Shown: positions 17,992 through 26,775 of the stretch, piece by piece
Layout of the letters: every line of letters starts with the position of its first letter
Numbering within the stretch: position 1 is the first letter of the stretch
Program-made: the position numbers and the translations under genes
The notes under the pieces: model-generated
What the model was told of the DNA's origin: nothing
Database searches by the model: none
Seen by the model: the letters and a program-made list of their open reading frames with translations, nothing else
Assembly: GCF_013623905.1 (NCBI RefSeq)
Contig: NZ_JABKDD010000001.1
Location: forward strand, 868,001 to 932,000
DNA from: Brevibacterium sediminis
GTDB lineage: Bacteria > Actinomycetota > Actinomycetes > Actinomycetales > Brevibacteriaceae
Length of the DNA stretch: 64,000 nt
Direction of reading: 5' to 3'

Positions 17992-19035
17992 ATGTCCGAG
18001 ACCACCGATCACACACCCAGCTACGTGACCGAAGGGGCGGAATTCAACCGGGATACGAACTACATCGACGATCGCATCCTCAACGATCCCAACGCTCAGT
18101 GGCCCGTCGAACCGGGCCGGTACCGCCTCGTCGCCGCCCGTGCTTGTCCGTGGGCGAACCGGACGATCATCGTCCGTCGCCTCCTCGGGCTCGAGGACGT
18201 CATCTCCCTCGGCATGCCCGGCCCCACCCACGATGCCCGGTCGTGGACCTTCGACCTCGACCCGGGCGGGGTGGATCCGGTGCTCGGCATCGAACGGCTG
18301 CAGCAGGCGTTCTTCGCCCGTTACCCGGACTATCCGCGCGGAATCACCGTGCCGGCCGTCGTCGACGTGCCCACCGGCGTCGTCGTGACCAACGACTTCC
18401 CGCAGATCACGGAGGACTTCTCCACCCAGTGGACCGAGTACCACCGAGAGGGTGCCCCGAATCTCTGGCCCGAGGAATCGCGGGAGGAGATGGAGAAGGT
18501 GATGCGCCATATCTACACGGAGATCAACAACGGGGTCTACCGCTGCGGTTTCGCCGGCTCCCAGGACGCCTACGAGGCGGCCTTCGACCGCCTATTCAAC
18601 GCGCTCGATATCGTCGAGGACCGGCTCAGCCGGTCACGGTTCCTCATGGGTGAGACCATCACCGAGGCGGATGTGCGACTGTTCACGACGCTCGTGCGCT
18701 TCGATCCCGTCTATTTCGGTCACTTCAAGTGCAACCGGCAGCCGCTCACGGCGTTCGAGAACCTGTGGGGCTACGCCCGCGACCTGTACCAGACGCCGGG
18801 CTTCGGCGACACGGTGGACTTCGAGCAGATCAAACAGCACTACTACATCGTCCACCAGGATGTGAACCCGACGCAGATCGTGCCCAAGGGCCCCGACCTC
18901 TCCGGTTGGCTCAGCGATCACGGTCGCGACCGGAAGTTCGGCGGATCCCCCTTCGGCGAGGGAACCGCTCCCGGACCCGTCAAGCCCGGCGAAGAGGTCG
19001 CACCAGCGCATACGGCAGCGGCCTGGGTGAGCTGA
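17992..19035 (+). CDS. Xi-class glutathione transferase / glutathionyl-hydroquinone reductase-like
   Basis: This 347-residue protein of the ECM4/YqjG (Xi) class has the catalytic motif ACPWANR (Cys52), a thioredoxin-like N-terminal domain with TVPAVVD, and the helical GST C-terminal domain (LMGETITEADVRLFTTLVRFD) with the family-specific HFKCN. Known Xi enzymes reduce glutathionyl-hydroquinones. Actinobacteria normally use mycothiol, so the thiol substrate here may differ. The start is the ATG at 17992 with TTGGAGG upstream; the frame is open from 17902. A dyad operator candidate precedes it. Confidence 0.87.
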   Translation: MSETTDHTPSYVTEGAEFNRDTNYIDDRILNDPNAQWPVEPGRYRLVAARACPWANRTIIVRRLLGLEDVISLGMPGPTHDARSWTFDLDPGGVDPVLGIERLQQAFFARYPDYPRGITVPAVVDVPTGVVVTNDFPQITEDFSTQWTEYHREGAPNLWPEESREEMEKVMRHIYTEINNGVYRCGFAGSQDAYEAAFDRLFNALDIVEDRLSRSRFLMGETITEADVRLFTTLVRFDPVYFGHFKCNRQPLTAFENLWGYARDLYQTPGFGDTVDFEQIKQHYYIVHQDVNPTQIVPKGPDLSGWLSDHGRDRKFGGSPFGEGTAPGPVKPGEEVAPAHTAAAWVS

Positions 19036-19049
19036 GCCGAGGAATCACC

Positions 19050-19847
19050 TCAAGCCTCGAATTCTCCGGGCTCGATATGATCGTCTTCGGTCGTGTCGAG
19101 CCCGGCGGCTTTCTTCCGTCGCTGTTTGCGGATCTTGAACACGATCCACACGATGACGAAGACGACGACGGCGACGATGACGACGTTCTGGAAGTAGCCG
19201 GCGTAGGTCTCGACGACCGACCAGTTCTCACCCAGGGTGAAACCTGCGACGATGAGGATCGTGTTCCAGATCGCGCTGCCGGCCGTGGTCAGCAGCAGGA
19301 ACTTGGTCAGTCGCATGTCCCGCATTCCGGCGGGGATGGAGATGAGCGACCGGAAGATCGGGATCATCCGCCCGAAGAACACGGCCTTGTCCCCGTGCTT
19401 GTCGAACCAGTCGACGGTCTTATGCACATCATCGACGTCGACCAACGGCATCTTCACCGCGATACGGGCGATGCGTTCGATGCCGATCCACTTGCCCAGC
19501 GCCCACAGCAGAACCGCGCCGACGACCGAACCGATCGTCGCGAAGACGATCGCGGCCACAATGTTCATCTGGCCTTGGCTGGAGGTGAATCCGGCCAGAG
19601 GCAGGACGAGCTCACTGGGGATGGGCGGGAAGATGTTGTCGAGGAAGACCATGAACCCGACACCGACCGGCCCCAAGGTCTCCATGATCGTCACGGTCCA
19701 GGCCGAGAACCCGCTGAGATTGTCAGCAGCGCTGCCGCCGGCGGCGAGGACATCGGCAGGAACTCCGCCGGCAGGCAGGCCGGCAAGGCTGTCGGTGGCA
19801 ACGGGTGCGAAATCGGCAGTCGGAGCGAACGAATCAGTGATCGGCAT
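19050..19847 (-). CDS. DedA family membrane protein
   Basis: This 265-residue polytopic protein of the DedA/SNARE-associated family has the signature region FLDNIFPPIPSELVLPLAG early on, then FGRMIPIFRSLISIPAG, the conserved Arg-bearing motif, and four to six hydrophobic helices. DedA proteins maintain membrane potential and recycle lipid carriers such as undecaprenyl phosphate. A 50-residue Ala/Gly-rich N-terminal segment precedes the first helix and is unusual. The ATG at 19847 is seven bases after TAGACT, so the message is probably leaderless; a TTG at 19853 is possible. It converges with the transferase gene and diverges from the YihY gene. Confidence 0.9.
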   Translation of the reverse strand: MPITDSFAPTADFAPVATDSLAGLPAGGVPADVLAAGGSAADNLSGFSAWTVTIMETLGPVGVGFMVFLDNIFPPIPSELVLPLAGFTSSQGQMNIVAAIVFATIGSVVGAVLLWALGKWIGIERIARIAVKMPLVDVDDVHKTVDWFDKHGDKAVFFGRMIPIFRSLISIPAGMRDMRLTKFLLLTTAGSAIWNTILIVAGFTLGENWSVVETYAGYFQNVVIVAVVVFVIVWIVFKIRKQRRKKAAGLDTTEDDHIEPGEFEA

Positions 19848-19854
19848 GGTCAAA

Positions 19855-19860
19855 AGTCTA
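19855..19860 (-). promoter_or_regulatory. -10-like TAGACT, 7 bases before the dedA start
   Basis: On the minus strand TAGACT is followed by seven bases and the ATG at 19847, the same leaderless geometry seen at 3118 and 11088. No ribosome binding site is visible. Confidence 0.4.
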
Positions 19861-19973
19861 GATAAGGGCGCGGCCTGCCGCTCACAGTACGCTCACAGCG
19901 GCTAGTGTGGAAACGAACACCTCAGACCGGAATACGAACGCACCTTGCGGATACGCATCGAAGGAGCACACAC

Positions 19974-21011
19974 GTGGCACCTGCCAAAGTACTGGCCTCG
20001 CGCAACACCGTCGCTGAGGTCGGCCACAATGCCGTCAACCGACCCGGACCCGCCCACCTCATGCGCGCAGTCCAGCGTTTCGGACAGCGTCTGGGCAATC
20101 AGTTCGGTGCCGCGATCACCTACTTCCTCGTTCTCGCGGTCATGCCCATCGCCATGGTCAGCCTCGCGAGCATCGGATTCGTCCTCGACGTCGCACGCCC
20201 CGAGCTCCTTCCCGAGGTCACGAAGCAGATCGAGACCTTCACCGCCGGCAACTCCTCGCTGACCGAGCAGCTCGAGAGCTTCCTCCTCGACTGGCAGGGA
20301 GTGGGAATCATCGGTATTCTCACCGGCCTCTACACAGGTCAGGGATTCATCGGCAACCTCGGTGCCGCGGTGCGAGCCCAGCTGCACGACGACTTCGACG
20401 ATGCCGTGCCGGAGAAGTCCTTCGTCAGCAAGGTCATCAACAACGTGATCACTCTCATCGGCCTCATCATCGGCCTGCTCCTGGCCGTGGCGCTCACCGT
20501 CGTCGGCACCGGCCTGCGCTCGATGATCGCCGACTTCCTCGGGCTCGGCGGATTCGCCGGCAGTCTGCTGTTCATCGTTCCGGTCATCCTCACCTTCGGC
20601 GCAGCCTGGCTGATCTTCTGGTTCCTGTTCACGATGCTGCCGGAGAAGCCGGTCGACAAGCAGGCGAAGAACCGCGGTTCGCTCATCGGCGCGACCGCGT
20701 TCCTCATCCTCATCAACTTCTCCACGGTGCTCGTCAATCTCTTCTCCGGGAACAAGGCCGCCGGTGTGTTCGGGTCGATCATCGCGATCATGCTCACGCT
20801 CAACGTCTTCGCCCGCATCATCCTGTTCATCGCCGCGTGGATCGGCACGGCGAAACCACCGCGGCCGCGCGAAGAGGAGCCGGAATACCGGTTCGTCGAA
20901 CCGAAGGTGCAGGCGCAGAGCCTCGGCGCACTCATCACCGGTGCGGGAATCGTGGCGCTGACCCTGCTGGGCTTCAAACGGTTCGAGGAACGCCGGTCCG
21001 ATCGCGAATAG
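19974..21011 (+). CDS. YihY/BrkB family inner-membrane protein (YhjD-like)
   Basis: This 345-residue protein has about six transmembrane helices of the YihY/virulence-factor-BrkB family, with the conserved opening RFGQRLGNQFGAAITYFLVLAVMP, a GxYTGQGFIGNL-like motif, and a late LNVFARIILFIAAWIGTA segment. E. coli YhjD is linked to lipid A precursor transport, but the function in Gram-positive bacteria is unknown. The start is the GTG at 19974 with AAGGAG seven bases upstream; the frame is open from 19905. Two 9-bp direct repeats lie upstream. gapB follows 55 bases later and may share its transcript. Confidence 0.88.
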   Translation: MAPAKVLASRNTVAEVGHNAVNRPGPAHLMRAVQRFGQRLGNQFGAAITYFLVLAVMPIAMVSLASIGFVLDVARPELLPEVTKQIETFTAGNSSLTEQLESFLLDWQGVGIIGILTGLYTGQGFIGNLGAAVRAQLHDDFDDAVPEKSFVSKVINNVITLIGLIIGLLLAVALTVVGTGLRSMIADFLGLGGFAGSLLFIVPVILTFGAAWLIFWFLFTMLPEKPVDKQAKNRGSLIGATAFLILINFSTVLVNLFSGNKAAGVFGSIIAIMLTLNVFARIILFIAAWIGTAKPPRPREEEPEYRFVEPKVQAQSLGALITGAGIVALTLLGFKRFEERRSDRE

Positions 21012-21066
21012 GCGAGACGGTAGACTGTTGGCGCATCCGTTATAACTGACCGAGGGGACACGACCT

Positions 21067-22494
21067 TTGACTGACGCTACGACTGCTCGCCTGGACGATT
21101 GGGCGAAGAAGCAGACCGCCGCCGAAGAACTCATTCCGCTAGTCGGACGCCTGTACCGTGAGAACGACGTGCTGCTGACCCTGTTCGGGCGGTCGCTGCT
21201 GAACAAGTCGGTGACCGGCATGATCAAGGCGCACCGCTATGCTCGCCACTTCCTCGGCGAAGAGCTCGACATCCAGATCACCCACCGCATCGTCAAGGCG
21301 CTGTCCGGGCTCAACCTGGCTCCGGCTCGCATCGATCTGGGCCGTCTCATCGAGAAGCTCGATGATCCGAACGCGGACGTCGACGCCTTCCTCGCCGCCG
21401 AGCTTGCCGAGGTCGTCCAGTCGCAGTCCGGCAAGGGCGAGGTCCGCGACGTCGTCCTCTACGGCTTCGGTCGCATCGGTCGTCTGCTCGCCCGCATCCT
21501 CATCGATCGCGCCGGCGGAACCGGTATGCGTCTGCGTGCGATCGTCGTGCGCCGCAATGGGGAGAACGACATCGTCAAGCGCGCCTCCCTGCTGCGCCGT
21601 GACTCGGTGCACGGAGCCTTCGACGGCAGCATCGTCGTCGACGAAGAGAACAGCACCATCCAGGCCAACGGCACCCTCATCCAGGTCATCTACTCGAATG
21701 ATCCCTCGGAGGTCGACTACACCGCCTACGGAATCAACGACGCCATCATCGTCGACAACACCGGAAAGTGGCGCGACGAAGAGGGCCTGTCCAAGCACCT
21801 CGCCTGCCCCGGTGCGTCGAAGGTCCTGCTCACAGCTCCCGGCAAGGGCGATGTGAAGAACATCGTCTTCGGAGTCAACGACGACGCGATCCTCGACACG
21901 GACACCATCGTCTCGGCAGCTTCGTGCACGACGAACGCGATCACCCCGGTGCTCAAGGCCATCAACGACAAGTTCGGCGTCCGCAACGGCCACGTCGAGA
22001 CGGTCCACTCGTTCACGAACGACCAGAACCTCATCGACAACTTCCACAAGGGCTCCCGCCGGGGACGTGCGGCCGGCCTCAACATGGTCCTCACCGAGAC
22101 CGGTGCCGCCAAGGCTGTCGCCAAGGCTCTTCCGGAGCTGGCCGGGAAGCTCTCGGGCAATGCGATCCGCGTACCCACCCCGAACGTGTCCATGGCGATC
22201 CTCAACCTCAACCTGGACAACGCCACCACCGTCGACGAGCTCAACACCTTCCTCCGCGAAGTGTCGATGCATTCGCCGCTTCGCAACCAGGTCGACTACG
22301 TCACCTCTCCCGAGCTCGTGTCCACCGACCTCGTCGGCTCCAAGCGGGCCGGTGTCGTCGACGGTCTGGCCACGATCGTCGATGAGGACCGCGTCGTCGT
22401 CTACGTCTGGTACGACAACGAATTCGGCTACTCCTGCCAGGTCGTACGCTGCGTGGCCAAGATGGCCGACGTCGACGTCCCGGCATTTCCCTGA
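21067..22494 (+). CDS. gapB: Glyceraldehyde-3-phosphate dehydrogenase, long GapB type
   Basis: This 475-residue enzyme carries an N-terminal extension of about 125 residues ahead of the Rossmann domain (VVLYGFGRIGRLLARI). The catalytic C287 is in the motif SAASCTTNAITPV, and the C-terminal part has WYDNEFGYSCQVVRCV. Long GAPDHs of this kind in corynebacteria (GapB) work mainly in the gluconeogenic direction with NADP; the same role here is inferred. It uses a TTG start with GAGGGG upstream and a candidate -10 TATAAC at 21041-21046. A strong hairpin follows the gene. Confidence 0.92.
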   Translation: MTDATTARLDDWAKKQTAAEELIPLVGRLYRENDVLLTLFGRSLLNKSVTGMIKAHRYARHFLGEELDIQITHRIVKALSGLNLAPARIDLGRLIEKLDDPNADVDAFLAAELAEVVQSQSGKGEVRDVVLYGFGRIGRLLARILIDRAGGTGMRLRAIVVRRNGENDIVKRASLLRRDSVHGAFDGSIVVDEENSTIQANGTLIQVIYSNDPSEVDYTAYGINDAIIVDNTGKWRDEEGLSKHLACPGASKVLLTAPGKGDVKNIVFGVNDDAILDTDTIVSAASCTTNAITPVLKAINDKFGVRNGHVETVHSFTNDQNLIDNFHKGSRRGRAAGLNMVLTETGAAKAVAKALPELAGKLSGNAIRVPTPNVSMAILNLNLDNATTVDELNTFLREVSMHSPLRNQVDYVTSPELVSTDLVGSKRAGVVDGLATIVDEDRVVVYVWYDNEFGYSCQVVRCVAKMADVDVPAFP

Positions 22495-22551
22495 TATCGC
22501 CGAGGCGGCCCATCGAAACGCTCGGATGAGCGCTCGGTGACCGGCTGGGAC

Positions 22552-22583
22552 AGGCGCCCGGAGTCTCACGACTCCGGGCGCCT
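22552..22583 (+). terminator. Hairpin terminator of gapB
   Basis: This is a 14-bp perfect stem, AGGCGCCCGGAGTC with GACTCCGGGCGCCT around a TCAC loop, 57 bases after the gapB stop and followed by TCGTCATT. Confidence 0.87.
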
Positions 22584-22687
22584 TCGTCATTCACCTCCGT
22601 CGCCATCCCGCACCCTTGGCCGCAAGCTCTGTACTTCGGGCCGCACCATCTCTCACCGGTACTGCCACGCCCTACACCTCCCGCCGA

Positions 22688-22730
22688 AACCTCTCGGGAA
22701 TGACAAAAGCGCCCGCAGGAACGAGAGGTT
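22688..22730 (-). terminator. Weak hairpin downstream of the tetR operon
   Basis: AACCTCTCG and CGAGAGGTT are perfect 9-bp arms with a 25-base loop, lying just past the 22754 stop on the minus strand. They may end the four-gene operon, although the loop is large and no T tract follows. The rest of the 22584-22753 gap holds nothing recognisable. Confidence 0.35.
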
Positions 22731-22753
22731 CTGCCGGCAACGAGGTGTTCTGC

Positions 22754-23341
22754 TCACTTCGCGGCGTCGGACTCCATGGCCTCATGCAGCCAGATCGGGG
22801 TGAAGGTGGCGAATCGCTCCGCCAGATCATCGTCGCTGTCGAGGATGACGGCGAGTCGGTCGTCGGCATTCGACAGCTCATTCGCCCAGATGGGACCCAG
22901 GCAGGCCAGCAGCAGGCAGGCGATGACGACGGCGCCGGCCAGGATCGGAGTCTCAGCCCACAGCATCATGCCGAACAGGATCCCGACGATGGCGAAGCCG
23001 ACCGCCACGGCGAGTCCCGCATTCCGCGTCCGCGGCGCCTTGGCACGAGCCGGTCGCGACGCAGCGATCGAGTCGAGCACGTCCCGGTTGATCCGCGTCC
23101 AGGCGATGATCGCGCCCAGCGCGCAGACGATGCCGATCATGATGAGGCTGAATGCCGAGAACAGCAGCACCGCATCGATGTGATCTCCTTGGGCTTGGAG
23201 GGCGGCCCCGAGTCCGGCGACGAGCATGGCCAGGGCGAGCACCAGCATGCTGAGCAGACGGGCACGGCGCACGGCGATGAGTTCGGCGATCACCCTGGCC
23301 AGGAACACCCGCTCCGCCGCGGGGTCGTCGGCCTGGCTCAC
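22754..23341 (-). CDS. Four-helix membrane protein, function unknown
   Basis: This 195-residue protein has a short acidic N-terminus, two hydrophobic helices (about residues 30-50 and 58-82), a basic loop (RPARAKAPRTRN), two more helices (about 108-130 and 132-150), and an acidic C-terminal tail (LDSDDDLAERF). I do not recognise a family. Its ATG overlaps the TGA of the D-2-hydroxyacid dehydrogenase gene (ATGA), so it is the last gene of a translationally coupled operon headed by the TetR regulator. A role beside the exporter is inferred from this coupling only. Confidence 0.72.
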   Translation of the reverse strand: MSQADDPAAERVFLARVIAELIAVRRARLLSMLVLALAMLVAGLGAALQAQGDHIDAVLLFSAFSLIMIGIVCALGAIIAWTRINRDVLDSIAASRPARAKAPRTRNAGLAVAVGFAIVGILFGMMLWAETPILAGAVVIACLLLACLGPIWANELSNADDRLAVILDSDDDLAERFATFTPIWLHEAMESDAAK

Positions 23342-24303
23342 CGCACGTACCCGAGCTGCTTGTCCACGGTGTGCGGGAACTGCTCACCGGCCAGATACTG
23401 TTCGAACAGGGCGTGGAACTGCTCCGCCAGTCGCATTCTCCACCCGTCGGTATCACCGCTCATATGCGGGGTGATGATGACATTGTCCAGCGACCACAGA
23501 GGATGGTCGGCGGGCAGCGGCTCTTCGTCGAAGACGTCGAGTCCGGCCCCGCCGATCTGTCCCTCGCGCAGCGCGGTCACGAGTGCGTCGGTGTCGACTG
23601 TGTCTCCGCGTCCGACATTGATGAACACGGCGGTGTCGTCCATGGCGGCGAACGCCTCGGCGCCGATGAGCCTCTCGGTCTTCTCCGTCAGCGGCGCGAT
23701 GTCGATGACCCAGTCGAATCCGGCCACGTGCTCGGGCAGAGTGGCGGAGTCGATGACCTCACCGAAGTCGGCGTCGCCGCTGCGGGCGCGCGATCCGGCT
23801 CCGGTGACGTCGATGTCTACGGCCTTCAGCAGGCGTGCGATGCCTCGACCGATGGCTCCGGTGCCGACGATGAGTGCCTTGGTTCCGGCGATATCGCGGG
23901 TCGACCGGCGGTTCCACCTGCCCTCCGCTTGGTCGTCGAGCGAGCCGATCGAGCTCTTCGCGTGCATGAGGATGTAGCTGAGGACGAATTCGGCGATCGG
24001 GCGGTCGAAGATTCCCCGGGCGTTGGTCACGGTCACCGGCGAATCGACCAACTCGTCGAAGAGGAGCGAGTCCACGCCCGCTGCCGCGGCATGGACCCAC
24101 TCGAGTCTGTCGGCGCTGCCATAGGCGTCCTTGAGTGCGGTGGAGAAGAAATCCCACATCAGCAGCACATCGGTGCCGGGCAGCGCCTGGGCCAGGGTCG
24201 ACGCCTCGGCGATGCGCAGTTCGATCCCGTCCCGCTCCCCCAGATCAGTGATCAGTGCGGGGATCTCGGTCACGGGTGAGTTGAGTATGGTCAGTACCGT
24301 CAT
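23338..24303 (-). CDS. D-2-hydroxyacid dehydrogenase family protein
   Basis: This 321-residue NAD(P)-dependent oxidoreductase of the D-isomer 2-hydroxyacid dehydrogenase family has the nucleotide-binding motif GTGAIGRGIARLL, catalytic Arg in NVGRGDTVD, Glu in DVFDEEPLP and His in TPHMSGD. The substrate is not predictable. The ATG at 24303 has AAGGAG seven bases upstream and lies inside the end of the exporter gene (59-base overlap), while its own stop overlaps the next gene. It therefore belongs to the TetR-controlled operon, an uncommon partner for a drug exporter. Confidence 0.87.
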   Translation of the reverse strand: MTVLTILNSPVTEIPALITDLGERDGIELRIAEASTLAQALPGTDVLLMWDFFSTALKDAYGSADRLEWVHAAAAGVDSLLFDELVDSPVTVTNARGIFDRPIAEFVLSYILMHAKSSIGSLDDQAEGRWNRRSTRDIAGTKALIVGTGAIGRGIARLLKAVDIDVTGAGSRARSGDADFGEVIDSATLPEHVAGFDWVIDIAPLTEKTERLIGAEAFAAMDDTAVFINVGRGDTVDTDALVTALREGQIGGAGLDVFDEEPLPADHPLWSLDNVIITPHMSGDTDGWRMRLAEQFHALFEQYLAGEQFPHTVDKQLGYVR

Positions 24304-26056
24304 TCCTCGGCTCCTTGGACAGTGGGCTTTCTGCCACACTAACCGATGAAGTCTCTGCCGGGGTGGAAACCGGCGCGGTCACGGCACCCGCATGCTCGGC
24401 TTCGACATCGAGGCTCTCGCGCTTCGCCGGTTCGTTCTTCAGGGTCTGCGCCAGCGGAGTGTTCGGCAGGAAGCAGAGGAAGACGAAACCAAGGACGGCC
24501 AGCGGAGCCACCCACAGGAACAGGGGCACGAGAGCGTCGTTGTAGGAGGTGATGATGAGTGAGTGCATCGGCTCCGGCAGCTTCGACACGATCTCCGGGG
24601 TCAGCCCCGTCGAGGAGATCTTGGGCATCTGGCCGTGTGGGGCCGCCTTCGCGATCTCCGTGATTCCGGACTTGATGTTGTCCATGAGCCGCTGGGTGAA
24701 CACGGATCCGATGAAGGCCATTCCGAGTGTGGCGCCGACCTGGCGGAAGTAGTTGTTCGACGCGGTCGCGGTGCCGACCATGGACACCGGGAAGGCGTTC
24801 TGGACGACGAGGACGAGTGTCTGCATGCTCAGGCCCAGACCGAGTCCGAGCAGCGCCAGGCAGCCGATGGTCTCCCAAGCCGAGCTCTCGGCCTTCAGCT
24901 GGGAGAGCAGGACGAGCGAGGCGGCCATGATGAGGATTCCGGTCAGCGGGTACTTCTTGTACTTGCCGGTGCGGGAGACGATGAACCCGACGAGAGTCGA
25001 GGACACGAGCATGGTGCCCATCATCGGCACCATCATCAGCCCGGCGACGGTGGCGTCGATTCCGTGGACCATCTGCAGGTAGGTCGGCATATAGGAGAGC
25101 ACACCGAACATGCCGATGCCGACGAAGAGGCCGGCGATGGTGCACAGCAGGAAGTCGCGGTTGGTGAACAGGTGCATCGGGATGACCGGTTCGCTGACCT
25201 TGAGCTCGACGAAGACGAAGGCGACTGCGGCGATGATTCCGGTGACGATGAGTCCGTTGATCTGCCAGGAGCCCCATTCGTAGTCGTGTCCGCCCCAGGC
25301 GGAGGTGAGCACGATGCAGGAGGTGACGATCGAGATGAGCGCCATGCCGATGACATCGATCTTCGGGCGAGGGCCGGCACCCTTGGTGTGCTTGGGCACT
25401 TTGAGGAACACGGCGGCGGCGATGAGGGCGATGATGCCCAACGGGAAGTTGATGGCGAAGGCCCAGCGCCAGCCGGGTCCTTCGGTCAGCCAGCCGCCGA
25501 TCAGCGGTCCGGCCACGGACGACACGGCGAAGGCGGAGCCCATGATGCCCATGTATTTGCCGCGTTCGCGGGCGGGGACGACGGAGGCGATGATCGACTG
25601 TGAGAGGATCATCATTCCGCCGCCGCCGATGCCCTGGAGCACTCGACCGAAGATCAGCGTCGACATCTCATTCGCGATGAGGGCGAAGACCGAGCCGAGC
25701 AGGAAGCAGCAGATGGCGAACATGAACAGCGGCTTACGTCCGAACAGGTCGCCGACCTTGCCGTAGACGGGCATCATGATCGTCGAAGCGAGCATGAATG
25801 CGGTGGAGACCCACAGCATCTGGTCGACGCCGTCGAGCTCGCCGACGATGGTCGGCAGCGCGGTCGCCAGCACCGTCTGGTTGAGCGAGAACATGAACAT
25901 CGCGATCATCAGACCCACGAAGAGCAGAATGATCGCCGAGGTGGCCATCGGCTCTGTCTGTGCGTCGGGTCCCGCGGGGGCGGAGTTCTTCGAGGTGGTT
26001 GCCGTCATCGTCTTCTCATCGGGTTCGTGGTTGCTTCTCATCACAGCTTTCGTCAT
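24245..26056 (-). CDS. DHA2-family (14-helix) MFS drug exporter
   Basis: This 603-residue major facilitator of the DHA2/QacA-EmrB type has about 14 hydrophobic helices, the motif LNQTVLATALPTI in helix 1, YGKVGDLFGRKPLF between helices 2 and 3, and the antiporter motif in PLIGGWLTEGPGWRWAF. It likely expels cationic or amphipathic compounds by proton exchange. Its ATG overlaps the TetR stop (ATGA), which supports this start over the internal MTATTS. The C-terminal tail of about 70 residues is hydrophilic and overlaps the start of the dehydrogenase gene. Confidence 0.92.
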   Translation of the reverse strand: MTKAVMRSNHEPDEKTMTATTSKNSAPAGPDAQTEPMATSAIILLFVGLMIAMFMFSLNQTVLATALPTIVGELDGVDQMLWVSTAFMLASTIMMPVYGKVGDLFGRKPLFMFAICCFLLGSVFALIANEMSTLIFGRVLQGIGGGGMMILSQSIIASVVPARERGKYMGIMGSAFAVSSVAGPLIGGWLTEGPGWRWAFAINFPLGIIALIAAAVFLKVPKHTKGAGPRPKIDVIGMALISIVTSCIVLTSAWGGHDYEWGSWQINGLIVTGIIAAVAFVFVELKVSEPVIPMHLFTNRDFLLCTIAGLFVGIGMFGVLSYMPTYLQMVHGIDATVAGLMMVPMMGTMLVSSTLVGFIVSRTGKYKKYPLTGILIMAASLVLLSQLKAESSAWETIGCLALLGLGLGLSMQTLVLVVQNAFPVSMVGTATASNNYFRQVGATLGMAFIGSVFTQRLMDNIKSGITEIAKAAPHGQMPKISSTGLTPEIVSKLPEPMHSLIITSYNDALVPLFLWVAPLAVLGFVFLCFLPNTPLAQTLKNEPAKRESLDVEAEHAGAVTAPVSTPAETSSVSVAESPLSKEPRNDGTDHTQLTRDRDPRTDH

Positions 26057-26697
26057 GGCAGTCGGTCCAGGACCTTGCGGAACAGGTTCAGGGAGTCTTC
26101 GAAGATCGCTTGGGTGCCGCCTTTGTCCTCGACCGCCTCAGGATCGGCCTTGATCACCTGTCCCGCATGGTTGAGCGGGACCCGGCAGAGTTGGGTGAGC
26201 ATGCGCGCGCTGCGCCAGGCGGAGTCCTCTGAGGAGAACTCCTGGCCGAGGTGTCGCAGTCGGTCGAGCACGTGACCGGTGACGATCTCTTCGAGTTCTT
26301 CTGCCCGGTCGAAGCTCTTGCTCACGAGTTCCGGATACAGCGCGAAGAGGCGGCGTCGCCGCGCCGGAAGTTTCGGATCGACGGAGCCGACGAGCAGCGC
26401 TTCGCGGACGAAGCGCGCCGTGTCCTCGGCCAGCGTGTCGAGCCCGGCGGGGCTGTGGACATAGTCGAAGGCGAGGCTCTCATCGACGCCGACCTCGGCT
26501 CCGAGGCCGACGATCGCGTCCTCCTTCGTCTCGAAGTAGTTGAAGAAGGTGCGTGTGGACACTCCTGCGTCGGCGGCGATCGTCGCCACGGTGGCGCAGG
26601 CCAAGCCGTCTTCGAGCACGCGAGTGATCGCCGCTTCATGGAGGGCGTTGCGAGTCAGGCGCGCCTTTTTCGAGCGCAGGGATTCTTCAGCGGGCAT
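26053..26697 (-). CDS. TetR family transcriptional regulator
   Basis: This 214-residue regulator has an N-terminal helix-turn-helix of TetR type (ATVATIAADAGVSTRTFFNYFETKEDAI) and a variable ligand-binding helical domain. It is the first gene of the operon with the MFS exporter, whose start overlaps its stop, so the usual model is ligand-relieved self-repression. The ATG at 26697 (MPAEESLRS) is preferred over the ATG at 26754, because the latter lies upstream of the predicted promoter and the TTTGCA/TGCAAA dyad. The message is probably leaderless. Confidence 0.9.
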   Translation of the reverse strand: MPAEESLRSKKARLTRNALHEAAITRVLEDGLACATVATIAADAGVSTRTFFNYFETKEDAIVGLGAEVGVDESLAFDYVHSPAGLDTLAEDTARFVREALLVGSVDPKLPARRRRLFALYPELVSKSFDRAEELEEIVTGHVLDRLRHLGQEFSSEDSAWRSARMLTQLCRVPLNHAGQVIKADPEAVEDKGGTQAIFEDSLNLFRKVLDRLP

Positions 26698-26703
26698 AGG
26701 TAC

Positions 26704-26732
26704 ATTTTGCACCACATGCAAACTTTCACCAA
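26704..26732 (-). promoter_or_regulatory. tetR operon promoter, TTGGTG-17-CAAAAT
   Basis: Minus-strand TTGGTG (26732-26727) and CAAAAT (26709-26704) are separated by 17 bases. The -10 box ends six bases before the tetR ATG, implying a leaderless transcript. The operator dyad overlaps the -10 box. Confidence 0.45.
26706..26722. promoter_or_regulatory. Dyad operator TTTGCA-N5-TGCAAA
   Basis: This is a perfect 17-bp dyad just upstream of tetR. Additional TGCA cores follow at 26734, 26742 and 26750, spaced 17, 8 and 8 bases, giving an AT-rich array unlike the surrounding GC-rich sequence. It is probably the binding region of the adjacent TetR protein. Confidence 0.55.
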
Positions 26733-26775
26733 CTGCAAATCTGCAATTGTGCACTATTTCACTGTGCGCAGTCTT

